Source: Klebsiella terrigena (GTDB taxonomy: Bacteria > Pseudomonadota > Gammaproteobacteria > Enterobacterales > Enterobacteriaceae). From it: a stretch of 64,000 bases of DNA. Position 1 is the first letter of the stretch, and the number at the start of each line of letters is the position of its first letter. The DNA lies in NCBI RefSeq assembly GCF_006539725.1, contig NZ_BJNO01000020.1:46204-110203 (forward strand). The letters run 5' to 3'. The notes beneath the pieces were generated by a model, which saw only the letters and a program-made list of their open reading frames with translations, made no database searches and had not been told where the DNA came from. Below, piece by piece: positions 45,086-54,063 of this stretch. A program made the position numbers and the translations under genes.

Positions 45086-45691
45086 ATGAAAAACAATACC
45101 GATATCAAAAAAAGGAACTTCCTGACTCAAGCCGAAATAGAGTCGCTGTTGAAAGCAGCCAATACGGGAACGCATGCCGCGCGTAACTACTGCCTGACGT
45201 TATTGTGTTTTATTCACGGACTGCGCGCCAGTGAAATATGCCGCCTGCAAATATCCGATATCGACCTCCGTTCAAAATGTATTTATATTCATCGTCTGAA
45301 AAAAGGATTCTCTACTACCCACCCGTTACTGAATAAAGAAATTCAGGCATTAAAAAACTGGCTGGAGATCCGTAGCAGCTATCCCGATAGCGACAGCGAG
45401 TGGCTATTTTTGTCACGTAAAGGTAATCCCCTTTCTCGCCAGCAGTTTTACCAAATTATTTCGTCATCCGGAGACCATGCCGGACTGTCGCTGGAAATAC
45501 ATCCGCATATGCTCCGCCACTCCTGTGGATTTGCGTTAGCCAATATGGGAATCGATACGCGATTAATCCAGGACTATCTCGGACATCGTAATATCCGCCA
45601 TACCGTCTGGTACACCGCCAGTAACGCCGGGCGCTTTTACGGTATCTGGGACAACGCGAAAGAGAAGCAGCGCGTTAGCCTTATCCAGTAA
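45086..45691 (+). CDS. fimB: FimB-type tyrosine recombinase of the fimS switch
   Basis: A 201-aa recombinase very close to E. coli FimB. The catalytic set R47, H141, R144, H167 and Y176 is present in the right frames (GLRASEI, HPHMLRHS, LGHRNI, VWYTASN). FimB inverts fimS in both directions. The ATG at 45086 is spaced properly from AAGG at 45075. Oddity: residue 175, next to the catalytic Tyr, is Trp; FimB and FimE normally have Arg there. Confidence 0.9.
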   Translation: MKNNTDIKKRNFLTQAEIESLLKAANTGTHAARNYCLTLLCFIHGLRASEICRLQISDIDLRSKCIYIHRLKKGFSTTHPLLNKEIQALKNWLEIRSSYPDSDSEWLFLSRKGNPLSRQQFYQIISSSGDHAGLSLEIHPHMLRHSCGFALANMGIDTRLIQDYLGHRNIRHTVWYTASNAGRFYGIWDNAKEKQRVSLIQ

Positions 45692-46331
45692 TCTCCGCCA
45701 ACGCCAGGGAGGGCGTTGTCATGTGCCGCCGCCGCGGGAAACATTAATAAATATTAACCATGCATTAATTGCGATTAATGTTCCCGCAAGTTCTTATTTC
45801 AACAATAAACAAGCAAATCGCGATATCCCTGTATATATTCCGGATATCCGTTCGCTATTTATAACCGCGCGTAACGATTGCCACCTATTGGACCAGGAAG
45901 GCGCGGAATCATCCGCGCGGTAGCGGGGGGATGATGCGCGATGCACGCCCCGCAGGGCGCGGAAACTCCGGGCACTGCACCGGCGCTGGCGAGGGCAAAG
46001 CGGGACAATAAAATAGCCCGGCGCACGCGTTTTAAATGCTTGCGAACTATTTTTTCATCTATCATATCGCCCGCAATAACTTTTTCCCTTTTGATTTTAT
46101 GAACCTGGCAACGATTGCCGGCGGCTCTATTGTGGTATTGAATAAAATCCATAAAAATAAGAATTATCGCGTGGCGCTATTTTCGCTATGTGTAAATGTA
46201 ATGTGATCGCCTTTTTGAAATTAAATACCTTCATATAATACGGTTTTAACATCGCGGATTATTTTTTCATCAGCCTGAACGTTTTTTCAGGCTGAGGTTC
46301 TGGTGTAAATAAAATACAGGAGCAATGTATT
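45692..46331. other. fimB-fimE intergenic region (640 bp)
   Basis: A 7-bp hairpin (CAACGCC/GGCGTTG, 45699-45718) stands just past fimB. A perfect 10-bp hairpin lies at 46270-46295 in the fimE leader. AT-rich on both sides; no convincing gene. Confidence 0.6.
46270..46295 (+). promoter_or_regulatory. Leader hairpin upstream of fimE
   Basis: TCAGCCTGAA/TTCAGGCTGA, 10 bp without mismatch, loop of six, 37 bp before the GTG start. It lacks a T-run after it; may affect fimE mRNA stability or translation. Confidence 0.5.
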
Positions 46332-46928
46332 GTGAATCGACGTCGTTTTCTTACCGGTAAAGAAGTTCAGGCTATGATGCTGGCCGTTCGCCACGGGCCC
46401 ACCGGCGAACGTGATTATTGTCTTATCCTGCTGGCGTTTCGCCACGGCATGCGCATCAGTGAACTACTCAACCTGCACTACCGCGATCTTGACCTCAGCG
46501 AGGGGCGCATCAACGTCCGCCGGCTGAAGAACGGATTTTCAACCATCCACCCGCTGCGCTTTGACGAACTGGAGGCCATTGAGCGCTGGACCCGGGCTCG
46601 CGCCGGCTGGAAGGCCGCGCAAAGCACCGACGCTATTTTTATCTCCCGCCGCGGCACCCAGCTCTCACGGCAGCAGGCGTATCGTATTATCCGCAGCGCC
46701 GGCGAAGAGGCCGGAACCGCCACCCACACCCATCCGCACATGCTGCGCCACGCCTGCGGCTACGAGCTCGCCGAAAGAGGGACAGATACGCGTTTGATTC
46801 AGGATTATCTGGGACATCGCAATATTCGCCATACGGTACGCTATACCGCCAGCAACGCGGCGCGTTTTGCCGGATTATGGGAAAGAAATAATTTGCTGGA
46901 TAAAAGTATCCCTGAGCAGAAGAAATAA
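46332..46928 (+). CDS. fimE: FimE-type tyrosine recombinase
   Basis: A 198-aa recombinase near-identical to E. coli FimE. Catalytic residues: R41 (HGMRISE), H136 and R139 (HPHMLRHA), H162 (GHRNI), Y171 (VRYTAS). FimE mainly turns the switch ON to OFF. Start is a GTG at 46332 with AGGAG at 46318-46322. It is followed within 50 bp by fimS. Confidence 0.93.
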   Translation: MNRRRFLTGKEVQAMMLAVRHGPTGERDYCLILLAFRHGMRISELLNLHYRDLDLSEGRINVRRLKNGFSTIHPLRFDELEAIERWTRARAGWKAAQSTDAIFISRRGTQLSRQQAYRIIRSAGEEAGTATHTHPHMLRHACGYELAERGTDTRLIQDYLGHRNIRHTVRYTASNAARFAGLWERNNLLDKSIPEQKK

Positions 46929-46975
46929 ATTATTACTTTGATAAATAAGATAAATTTCGTGAATGAATAGGTCAA

Positions 46976-46984
46976 TTGGGGCCA
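46976..46984 (+). repeat. fimS left inverted repeat (IRL)
   Basis: TTGGGGCCA, part of a 14-bp match (GTCAATTGGGGCCA, 46971-46984) to the right repeat. Confidence 0.93.
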
Positions 46985-46994
46985 AACTGTTTAT

Positions 46995-47024
46995 ATCATA
47001 AAAATGTTTTGTAATCTTTTGCAA
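46995..47024 (-). promoter_or_regulatory. fimA promoter inside fimS, facing fimE
   Basis: On the minus strand TTGCAA (47019-47024) and TATGAT (46995-47000) are separated by 18 bp, next to the left repeat. This is the place of the E. coli fimA promoter in the OFF phase; inversion would bring it next to fimA. Confidence 0.75.
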
Positions 47025-47283
47025 CCGGCAAGTGCATATATTTCCAAAAATAATAAATATCTAATTGATTAAAAACACTTTTTACTCCGACATTTATTTA
47101 CTTTCATTTCCATCCGATTCATAACCTCGCCTTGTCCTCTCCGCTGACTCAGCCACTCCGTATACGCTACTAAAAATAAAAATCCAGCATAAAAAACCAC
47201 AAAAAAGAATACCAAAGAACTTTAAGTTCAAAAATACGCCTTAAAACCCCCTAATTTCAGCACTTTAATCCAATGAGTCAAAA

Positions 47284-47292
47284 TGGCCCCAA
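47284..47292 (-). repeat. fimS right inverted repeat (IRR)
   Basis: TGGCCCCAA, extended to TGGCCCCAATTGAC (47284-47297), the exact inverse of the left 14 bp. Confidence 0.93.
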
Positions 47293-47424
47293 TTGACTCA
47301 TCGTTGGGGCAAAAACTGAGCAGAGCCGGCAGTCGGACCATTCGGCTGACATATGGAATGCCTGGAAGGCACAAAGACTGCCAATTTCGGTTCGTAATAT
47401 CGACATTGTTTAAAGGAAAACAAC

Positions 47425-47973
47425 ATGAAAATCAAAACACTGGCAATCGTTGTTCTGTCAGCCCTGTCCCTGAGCTCCGCGGCGGCTTTAGCCGATACCA
47501 CCACGGTAAACGGCGGGACAGTGCATTTTAAAGGGGAAGTGGTCAACGCAGCCTGTGCAGTAGACGCCGGCTCTATCGATCAAACCGTGCAGCTGGGCCA
47601 GGTGCGTTCAGCCAAACTCGCTACCGCGGGCAGCACCAGCTCCGCCGTTGGTTTCAACATCCAGCTGGACGACTGCGATACGACCGTTGCGACTAAAGCC
47701 TCCGTTGCCTTCTCCGGTACCGCGGTCGATAGCACCAACACCACCGTACTGGCGCTGCAAAACTCTGCAGCTGGCGGCGCAACTAACGTTGGCGTCCAGA
47801 TCCTCGACAGCACCGGCACCGCGCTGGCGCTCGACGGCGCAACCTTCGGTGCTGCCACCACGCTGAACGACGGCACCAACATCATTCCGTTCCAGGCTCG
47901 CTACTACGCGACCGGCGCAGCAACTGCCGGTACCGCTAACGCCGACGCGACCTTCAAAGTTCAGTACGAGTAA
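47425..47973 (+). CDS. fimA: FimA, type 1 fimbrial major subunit
   Basis: A 182-aa major pilin with signal peptide [20 protein letters not shown] and mature [25 protein letters not shown]; cysteines in NAACAV and LDDCDT; C-terminal TFKVQYE. Close to E. coli FimA. The strong RBS AAAGGA precedes. Its transcription depends on the orientation of fimS. Confidence 0.95.
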   Translation: MKIKTLAIVVLSALSLSSAAALADTTTVNGGTVHFKGEVVNAACAVDAGSIDQTVQLGQVRSAKLATAGSTSSAVGFNIQLDDCDTTVATKASVAFSGTAVDSTNTTVLALQNSAAGGATNVGVQILDSTGTALALDGATFGAATTLNDGTNIIPFQARYYATGAATAGTANADATFKVQYE

Positions 47974-48043
47974 TTCACCATCACGCACGGATGCTCGTCG
48001 GGCCAGGAAGGCCCGTTATCCATACAGGACTGGGGTAATCACG

Positions 48044-48583
48044 ATGCAAGGAATGAAATCAGGTCTGCTGATCGTTTTGCTGCCGCCGCTGGCGCTGGCC
48101 GGTAACCAGTGGAACGTCACCCTGCCCGGCGGCAGCATGCGTTTCCAGGGCGTGATCATCGCCGAATCCTGCCGCGTGGAAGCAGGCGACCGTCAGCTGA
48201 CGGTCGAGATGGGGCAAATCAGCAGCAATCGGTTTCATTCAGCAGGCGAAGATACTCACCCCGTTCCTTTCGCTATCCATCTGCAGGATTGCAACACCGC
48301 GGTCAGCCAGCGGGTGGGAGTGACCTTTCACGGCGTTGCTGACGGCAAAAATCCGGACGTGCTCTCGGTGGGCGAAGGCCCAGGCATCGCGACCGGCGTC
48401 GGCGTGGCGCTGTTTGACAGCGAGGACCATCCGATCCCGCTCAATAGTCCACCGGCGGCCTGGTCACGGCTGTATACCGGACCGACCACGCTACATTTTG
48501 TCGCCAAATATCGGGCGACCGGACGTCAGGTGACCGGCGGAGCCGCGAACGCTCAGGCCTGGTTTGCTTTGACCTATCAGTAA
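48044..48583 (+). CDS. fimI: FimI, minor pilin-like protein
   Basis: A 179-aa FimA-like pilin: signal peptide ending near LALAG, cysteines in AESCRVE and LQDCNTA, C-terminal AWFALTYQ. FimI is needed to finish or anchor the fimbria. The ATG at 48044 follows GGGG at suitable spacing; a second ATG at 48053 is possible. Confidence 0.9.
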   Translation: MQGMKSGLLIVLLPPLALAGNQWNVTLPGGSMRFQGVIIAESCRVEAGDRQLTVEMGQISSNRFHSAGEDTHPVPFAIHLQDCNTAVSQRVGVTFHGVADGKNPDVLSVGEGPGIATGVGVALFDSEDHPIPLNSPPAAWSRLYTGPTTLHFVAKYRATGRQVTGGAANAQAWFALTYQ

Positions 48584-48618
48584 CCAGCCAGCAGGCATAC
48601 CGGATACAGGAATCAACG

Positions 48619-49344
48619 GTGAGTATAAAAGGGGAAAACGTGAGAAAGAGACTGGGGATGACACAAAGCCTGGTGGCAGGCTTTTTGATGATCGCCACCG
48701 CCGGGTTTAGCACCGCTGCCGATGCGGGCGTGGCGCTGGGAGCCACCAGGGTTATCTATCCTGCCGGGCAAAAGCAGGTCCAGCTGGCGGTAACCAACAA
48801 CGATGACAACAGCACCTATCTGATTCAGTCGTGGGTAGAAAATGCCGACGGTCAGAAGGACGGACGGTTTGTTATCACCCCGCCGCTGTTCGCCATGCAG
48901 GGTAAAAAAGAGAACACCCTGCGGATCATTGACGCCACCAACAATCAGCTGCCGCAGGATCGCGAAAGCCTGTTCTGGATGAACGTTAAGGCGATCCCGT
49001 CGATGGATAAATCGAAGCTCAGCGACAATACCCTGCAGCTGGCGATTATCAGCCGCATCAAGCTCTACTATCGCCCGGCTAAGCTGGCACTCTCGCCGGA
49101 TCAGGCGACGGAGAAGCTGCGCTTTCGCCGCAGCGCAAACACCCTCACGCTGATTAACCCTACCCCTTACTACCTGACGGTGACCGAACTCAACGCCGGA
49201 ACACGGGTGCTGGAAAACGCGCTGGTTCCGCCAATGGGTGAAGCCTCGGTGAAGCTACCGCCGGGCGCCGGCAGCGAGATCTCCTGGCGGACGATTAACG
49301 ACTACGGCGCGCTGACCCCGCGGATGAAGGGCGTCGCGCAATAG
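48619..49344 (+). CDS. fimC: FimC, periplasmic chaperone
   Basis: A 241-aa PapD-like chaperone almost identical to E. coli FimC in length and core (AGVALGATRVIYPAGQKQ; NTLQLAIISRIKLYYRPAKLAL G1 strand). Starts with GTG at 48619, matching the E. coli N-terminus MSNKNVNVRK. It carries subunits to FimD. Confidence 0.94.
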   Translation: MSIKGENVRKRLGMTQSLVAGFLMIATAGFSTAADAGVALGATRVIYPAGQKQVQLAVTNNDDNSTYLIQSWVENADGQKDGRFVITPPLFAMQGKKENTLRIIDATNNQLPQDRESLFWMNVKAIPSMDKSKLSDNTLQLAIISRIKLYYRPAKLALSPDQATEKLRFRRSANTLTLINPTPYYLTVTELNAGTRVLENALVPPMGEASVKLPPGAGSEISWRTINDYGALTPRMKGVAQ

Positions 49345-49418
49345 CTACGGGGAAACCAGCGTTATCCCCTGAAATATAATAAGAACTGACAGCCGGGCGA
49401 CTTCGGACCGGAGGGATT

Positions 49419-52055
49419 ATGTCACATCTGAAATATGGACCGAACCGTTTGGTTTCTCCCCGCACCCGGCGTCATGCCCCGCGTTTTGCGGGGCCGCTGG
49501 TGCAGTTCCCGCTGCTGCTTGCGCTGGCCACTCTGGCCTTTTCCGCGCGGGCGGAGCTCTATTTTAACCCGCGTTTTTTGGCTGACGATCCGGCGGCGGT
49601 GGCGGACCTCTCGAACTTCGAGAAGGGACAGGAGGTGCCGCCCGGCACCTATCGGGTCGATATTTATCTGAACAACGGCTTTATGACCACCCGCGACGTG
49701 ACCTTTAAGGCCGGGGAAGAGGATCATCGCCTCGCGCCCTGCCTGACCCGTGGCCAGCTGGCGAGCATGGGCGTCAACACGCCCGCCGTGGCGGGAATGG
49801 AGACGCTGGCCGCCGACGCCTGCGTACCGCTCGCTGCCCTGATCAAAGAGTCCACCAGCCGCTTCGACGTCGGCCAGCAGCGCCTGTACCTGACCATTCC
49901 CCAGGCCTTTATGGGCAACCGCGCGCGCGGCTATATTCCCCCTGAACTCTGGGATGACGGAATTAACGCCGGGCTGCTGAACTACAACTTCACCGGCAAC
50001 AACGTGCACAACGATATTGGCGGCAGCAGCAATTATGCCTACCTGAATCTGCAAAGCGGCCTCAACCTCGGTGCCTGGCGCCTGCGCGATAACACCACCT
50101 GGAGCTACAGCAGCGGCGGCGGTTCATCGAGCAACGAAAATAAGTGGCAGCACGTCAACAGCTGGCTGGAGCGGGATATTGTCCCTCTGCGCTCGCGCCT
50201 GACGCTCGGCGACAGCTACACCAACGGCGACGTGTTCGACGGCATCAACTTCCGCGGCGCCCAGCTGGCCTCTGACGACAATATGCTGCCGGACAGCCAG
50301 AAAGGCTTCGCCCCGGTCATCCACGGGATTGCCCGGGGAACGGCGCAGGTCTCGATCAGGCAAAACGGCTACGAAATTTACCAAAGCACGGTGCCGCCCG
50401 GACCGTTCACCATCAACGACCTCTATGCCGCAGGTAACGGCGGCGATCTGCAGGTCACCATCAAAGAGACCGACGGCACCCGCCAGGTCTTCACCGTGCC
50501 GTGGTCAACGGTGCCGGTGCTGCAGCGCGAGGGTCATTCGCGCTTCGCCCTGACGGCGGGGGAATACCGCAGCGGCAACGACCAGCAGGAGAAGCCGAAA
50601 TTCTTCCAGGGAACGCTGCTTCACGGCCTGCCGGCGGGCTGGACGCTGTACGGCGGCTCCCAGCTGGCCGACCGCTACCGCGCCTTTAACCTCGGCGTCG
50701 GTAAAAACATGGGCGAGTTCGGCGCCGTGTCGCTGGACGTGACCCAGGCAAACGCCACCCTGCCGGACGACAGCAACCATCAGGGGCAGTCGCTGCGCTT
50801 CCTCTATAACAAATCGCTTAACGAAATCGGCACCAATATTCAGCTGGTCGGCTACCGCTACTCCACGCGGGGCTACTACAGCTTTGCCGATACCACCTAT
50901 AGCCGGATGAGCGGCTACGACGTCGAGACCCAGGACGGCGTTATCCAGGTGAAGCCCAAATTCACCGACTACTACAACCTCGCCTACAGCAAACGCGGCC
51001 GGGTGCAGGCCAGCGTCACCCAGCAGCTGGGGCGCACCGCCACGCTCTATATGAGCGGCAGCCATCAGACCTACTGGTCAACCGGCAAGGCGGACCAGCA
51101 GCTGCAGGCCGGGCTCAACGCCGCGGTGGACGATATCAACTGGACGCTGAGCTACAGCCTGACCAAAAACGCCTGGCAGCAGGGGCGCGACCAGATGCTG
51201 GCGGTCAACGTCAACATTCCGTTCAGCCACTGGCTGCGCTCGGACAGCAAATCCGCGTGGCGTCACGCCAGCGCCAGCTACAGCATGTCGCACGACCTCG
51301 ACGGCCGGATGACCAACCTCGCCGGGCTCTACGGCACCCTGCTGGAGGATAACAACCTCAGCTACAGCGTGCAGACCGGCTACGCAGGTGGCGGCGCCGG
51401 CAGCAGCGGCGGCACGGGCTATACCGCTCTGAACTACCGCGGCGGCTACGGCAACGCCAACGTCGGCTACAGCCGCAGCGACGGCTTTAAGCAGCTCTAC
51501 TACGGCGTCAGCGGCGGCGTGCTGGCCCACGCCAACGGCGTGACCTTAAGCCAGCCGCTGAACGACACGGTGGTGCTTATCAAAGCGCCCGGCGCGGAGA
51601 AGGTGAAGGTGGAGAATCAGACCGGCGTGCGCACCGACTGGCGCGGCTACGCGGTGCTGCCTTACGCCACCGAGTACCGGGAGAACCGGGTGGCGCTGGA
51701 TACCAACACCCTCGCCGACAACGTCGATCTTGACGACGCCGTGGTTAGCGTGGTGCCAACCCATGGCGCGATCGTCCGCGCCGACTTCAAGGCCCACGTC
51801 GGGATGAAACTGCTGATGACCCTCACCCGCAACGGCAAGCCGGTGCCGTTCGGCGCCATGGTGACCTCGGCGAGCAATCAGAGCGGCAGCATTGTCGCCG
51901 ATAACGGCCAGGTCTACCTCAGCGGGATGCCGCTGGCCGGCCGGGTGCAGGTGAAGTGGGGAGACGGGCCGGATGCCGGCTGCGTAGCCGAGTATCGTCT
52001 GCCGCCGGAGAGCCAGCAGCAGGCGCTCAGCCAGCTCTCCGCCGTGTGCCGCTAA
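49419..52055 (+). CDS. fimD: FimD, outer-membrane usher
   Basis: An 878-aa usher: signal peptide, N-domain ([31 protein letters not shown]), barrel and plug, C-domains ending LSAVCR with the paired cysteines (DAGCVAEY...VCR). GGAGGG precedes the ATG. It assembles type 1 pili on the surface. Confidence 0.95.
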   Translation: MSHLKYGPNRLVSPRTRRHAPRFAGPLVQFPLLLALATLAFSARAELYFNPRFLADDPAAVADLSNFEKGQEVPPGTYRVDIYLNNGFMTTRDVTFKAGEEDHRLAPCLTRGQLASMGVNTPAVAGMETLAADACVPLAALIKESTSRFDVGQQRLYLTIPQAFMGNRARGYIPPELWDDGINAGLLNYNFTGNNVHNDIGGSSNYAYLNLQSGLNLGAWRLRDNTTWSYSSGGGSSSNENKWQHVNSWLERDIVPLRSRLTLGDSYTNGDVFDGINFRGAQLASDDNMLPDSQKGFAPVIHGIARGTAQVSIRQNGYEIYQSTVPPGPFTINDLYAAGNGGDLQVTIKETDGTRQVFTVPWSTVPVLQREGHSRFALTAGEYRSGNDQQEKPKFFQGTLLHGLPAGWTLYGGSQLADRYRAFNLGVGKNMGEFGAVSLDVTQANATLPDDSNHQGQSLRFLYNKSLNEIGTNIQLVGYRYSTRGYYSFADTTYSRMSGYDVETQDGVIQVKPKFTDYYNLAYSKRGRVQASVTQQLGRTATLYMSGSHQTYWSTGKADQQLQAGLNAAVDDINWTLSYSLTKNAWQQGRDQMLAVNVNIPFSHWLRSDSKSAWRHASASYSMSHDLDGRMTNLAGLYGTLLEDNNLSYSVQTGYAGGGAGSSGGTGYTALNYRGGYGNANVGYSRSDGFKQLYYGVSGGVLAHANGVTLSQPLNDTVVLIKAPGAEKVKVENQTGVRTDWRGYAVLPYATEYRENRVALDTNTLADNVDLDDAVVSVVPTHGAIVRADFKAHVGMKLLMTLTRNGKPVPFGAMVTSASNQSGSIVADNGQVYLSGMPLAGRVQVKWGDGPDAGCVAEYRLPPESQQQALSQLSAVCR

Positions 52056-52065
52056 GGAAAGGATC

Positions 52066-52596
52066 ATGATGACAAAATCGTTCTATTTGCTGCTGGCCGT
52101 GCTGTCGCTTGCCGTCGCCAACGCGTGCGCCGCCGACAGCACCATCACCATCAGCGGCTACGTGCGGGATAACGCCTGCGCGGTGGCGGGAGAATCAAAG
52201 GATTTTACCGTCGACCTGCTGGATAACGCCGCCAAACAGTTTCATGCCGTCGGCGCCACCACGCCCGCGGTGCCGTTTCGCATCGTCCTGTCGCCCTGCG
52301 GCAGTTCGGTCACCGCGGTGAAGGTGGGCTTTATTGGGGTGGCGGATAGCGTCAACACCAGCCTGTTAAAGCTGGACAGCGGCGCGTCGGCCGCGGCGGG
52401 CATGGGGGTGCAGATCCTCGATACGCAGCAGGCGATGCTGCCGCTGAACGCCGCCTCCTCGGCGATAGCCTGGACCACCCTGACGCCGGGGCAGACCAAT
52501 ACCCTGAACTTTTACGCCCGCCTGATGGCGACCCAGGTCCCGGTTACCGCCGGACACGTTAACGCCACAGCGACCTTTACGCTGGAATTTCAGTAA
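52066..52596 (+). CDS. fimF: FimF, tip-fibrillum adaptor
   Basis: A 176-aa minor pilin: signal peptide, donor strand [18 protein letters not shown], cysteines in NACAV and LSPCGSS, end TFTLEFQ. Two ATG codons at 52066 and 52069 are equally plausible; AAGGAAAGG precedes them. Confidence 0.92.
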   Translation: MMTKSFYLLLAVLSLAVANACAADSTITISGYVRDNACAVAGESKDFTVDLLDNAAKQFHAVGATTPAVPFRIVLSPCGSSVTAVKVGFIGVADSVNTSLLKLDSGASAAAGMGVQILDTQQAMLPLNAASSAIAWTTLTPGQTNTLNFYARLMATQVPVTAGHVNATATFTLEFQ

Positions 52597-52608
52597 CCGG
52601 AGGCTGAG

Positions 52609-53112
52609 ATGAAATGGACTCCCCCAGGCTGGCTGGTAGCCGGCGCGCTGCTCATGGCCGCCTCCTCGCTGCAGGCCGCCGACGTCACCATCACCGTAAA
52701 CGGCAAGGTGGTGGCCAAACCGTGCACGGTGTCGACCACCAACGCCACCGTCGAACTCGGCGATCTCTACACCTTCAGCCTGGTCTCGGCGGGGGCCGCT
52801 TCGGCGTGGCACAGCGTGGCGCTCGATTTAAGCAACTGCCCGATTGGCACCTCGCGGGTGGTCGCCACCTTCAGCGGCACCGCGGACGGCACCGGCTATT
52901 ACAAAAACCAGGGCACCGCCGGCAATATCCAGCTCGAGCTGCAGGACAGCGGCGGCACCACGCTGAACAACGGCGCCACTCAATCGGTGCAGGTCGATGA
53001 CGCCACCCAGTCCGCCCGTTTCCCGCTGCAGGTCAGGGCGCTGACGGTGAACGGCGGCGCCACCCAGGGAACCATTCAGGCGGTGATTAACGTCACCTAC
53101 ACCTACGCCTGA
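52609..53112 (+). CDS. fimG: FimG, tip-fibrillum subunit
   Basis: A 167-aa minor pilin: signal peptide, ADVTITVNGKVVAKPCTVSTTNATVELGDL, second cysteine in LSNCPIG, end NVTYTYA. It joins FimF to FimH. Spaced 12 bp from fimF. Confidence 0.93.
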   Translation: MKWTPPGWLVAGALLMAASSLQAADVTITVNGKVVAKPCTVSTTNATVELGDLYTFSLVSAGAASAWHSVALDLSNCPIGTSRVVATFSGTADGTGYYKNQGTAGNIQLELQDSGGTTLNNGATQSVQVDDATQSARFPLQVRALTVNGGATQGTIQAVINVTYTYA

Positions 53113-53129
53113 ATCAGGAGAGTACGTTT

Positions 53130-54035
53130 ATGAAAAAAATAGTCACCCTGCTGGCCGCGCTGGCGATGATGGGCTGGTCGGTTAACGCCTGGTCCTTCGC
53201 CTGTAAAACCGCCAGCGGACAAACCATCCCCATCGGCGGCGGCAGCGCCAACGTCTACGTCAATCTCGCGCCTGCGGTCAGCGTCGGGCAGAACCTGGTG
53301 GTCGACCTCTCGACGCAGATTTTCTGCCATAACGATTATCCGCAGACCATCACCGACTACGTCACCCTACAGCGCGGCTCAGCCTACGGCGGCGTGCTAT
53401 CGAGCTTCTCCGGTACCGTAAAATACAACGGCAGCTCCTATCCGTTCCCGACCACCACGGAAACCTCGCGGGTGATTTACGACTCGACCACCGATAAGCC
53501 GTGGCCAACCGTGCTCTACCTGACGCCGGTCAGCACCGCCGGCGGGATCGCCATTACCTCCGGGTCGCTGATCGCCGTGCTGATCCTCCACCAGACCAAC
53601 AACTACAACGGCGACTCCTACCAGTTCGTCTGGAACATTTATGCCAATAACGACGTGGTGGTGCCGACCGGCGGCTGCGACGTCTCCGCCCGCGACGTGA
53701 CGGTAACGCTGCCGGACTATCCCGGTTCGATGGCGGTGCCGCTGACGGTGCACTGCGCGCAGAACCAGACGCTGGGCTACTACCTGTCGGGCACCACCAC
53801 CGGCTCCGGCAACGCCATTTTCACCAATACCGCCTCCGCCTCGCCGGCGCAGGGGATCGGCGTGCAGCTGACCCGCGGCGGCACGGCGGTGTCCGCCAAC
53901 AGCCCGGTATCGCTGGGTACGGTCGGCACCTCGCCGGTGAGCCTTGGGCTGACGGCCGAGTACGCGCGCACCAGCGGGCAGGTCACCGCCGGCAACGTGC
54001 AGTCGATTATCGGGGTGACGTTTGTCTACCAGTAG
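53130..54035 (+). CDS. fimH: FimH, mannose-binding tip adhesin
   Basis: A 301-aa adhesin: signal peptide (MKKIVTLLAALAMMGWSVNAWS), then mature FACKTASG with Phe1, lectin domain and pilin domain ending GVTFVYQ. Mannose-pocket residues are kept: Phe1, Asn46 and Asp47 in FCHNDY, Asp54 in ITDY, and the QTNNYNGDS loop (Gln133, Asn135, Asp140). Binding of high-mannose glycans is expected. Confidence 0.94.
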   Translation: MKKIVTLLAALAMMGWSVNAWSFACKTASGQTIPIGGGSANVYVNLAPAVSVGQNLVVDLSTQIFCHNDYPQTITDYVTLQRGSAYGGVLSSFSGTVKYNGSSYPFPTTTETSRVIYDSTTDKPWPTVLYLTPVSTAGGIAITSGSLIAVLILHQTNNYNGDSYQFVWNIYANNDVVVPTGGCDVSARDVTVTLPDYPGSMAVPLTVHCAQNQTLGYYLSGTTTGSGNAIFTNTASASPAQGIGVQLTRGGTAVSANSPVSLGTVGTSPVSLGLTAEYARTSGQVTAGNVQSIIGVTFVYQ

Positions 54036-54063
54036 GGCGCCACTCCCGCCGCCGGCCCCGGCG

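Larger units (their letters stand above)
46976..47292. mobile_element. fimS: fimS invertible phase switch, OFF orientation
   Basis: A 317-bp AT-rich segment (E. coli: 314 bp) bounded by inverted repeats TTGGGGCCA/TGGCCCCAA. The left end reads TTGGGGCCAAACTGTTTATA and the right end TGAGTCAAAATGGCCCC, as in E. coli when the promoter faces fimE. FimB and FimE invert it. In this orientation fimA is not transcribed from it. Confidence 0.93.
46929..47424. other. fimE-fimA spacer holding fimS
   Basis: The 496-bp gap holds the invertible element and, right of it, the fimA leader with RBS AAAGGA at about 47412. Confidence 0.8.

Noticed and set aside
45859..46152. Minus-strand frame of 97 codons in the fimB-fimE gap
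   Set aside because: No RBS, no recognised domain, and composition changes midway; treated as noise.
46929..47300. Possible transposon end or attachment site near TTGGGGCCA repeats
   Set aside because: The repeats, size and flanking fimE/fimA identify fimS; no transposase or target duplication is present.
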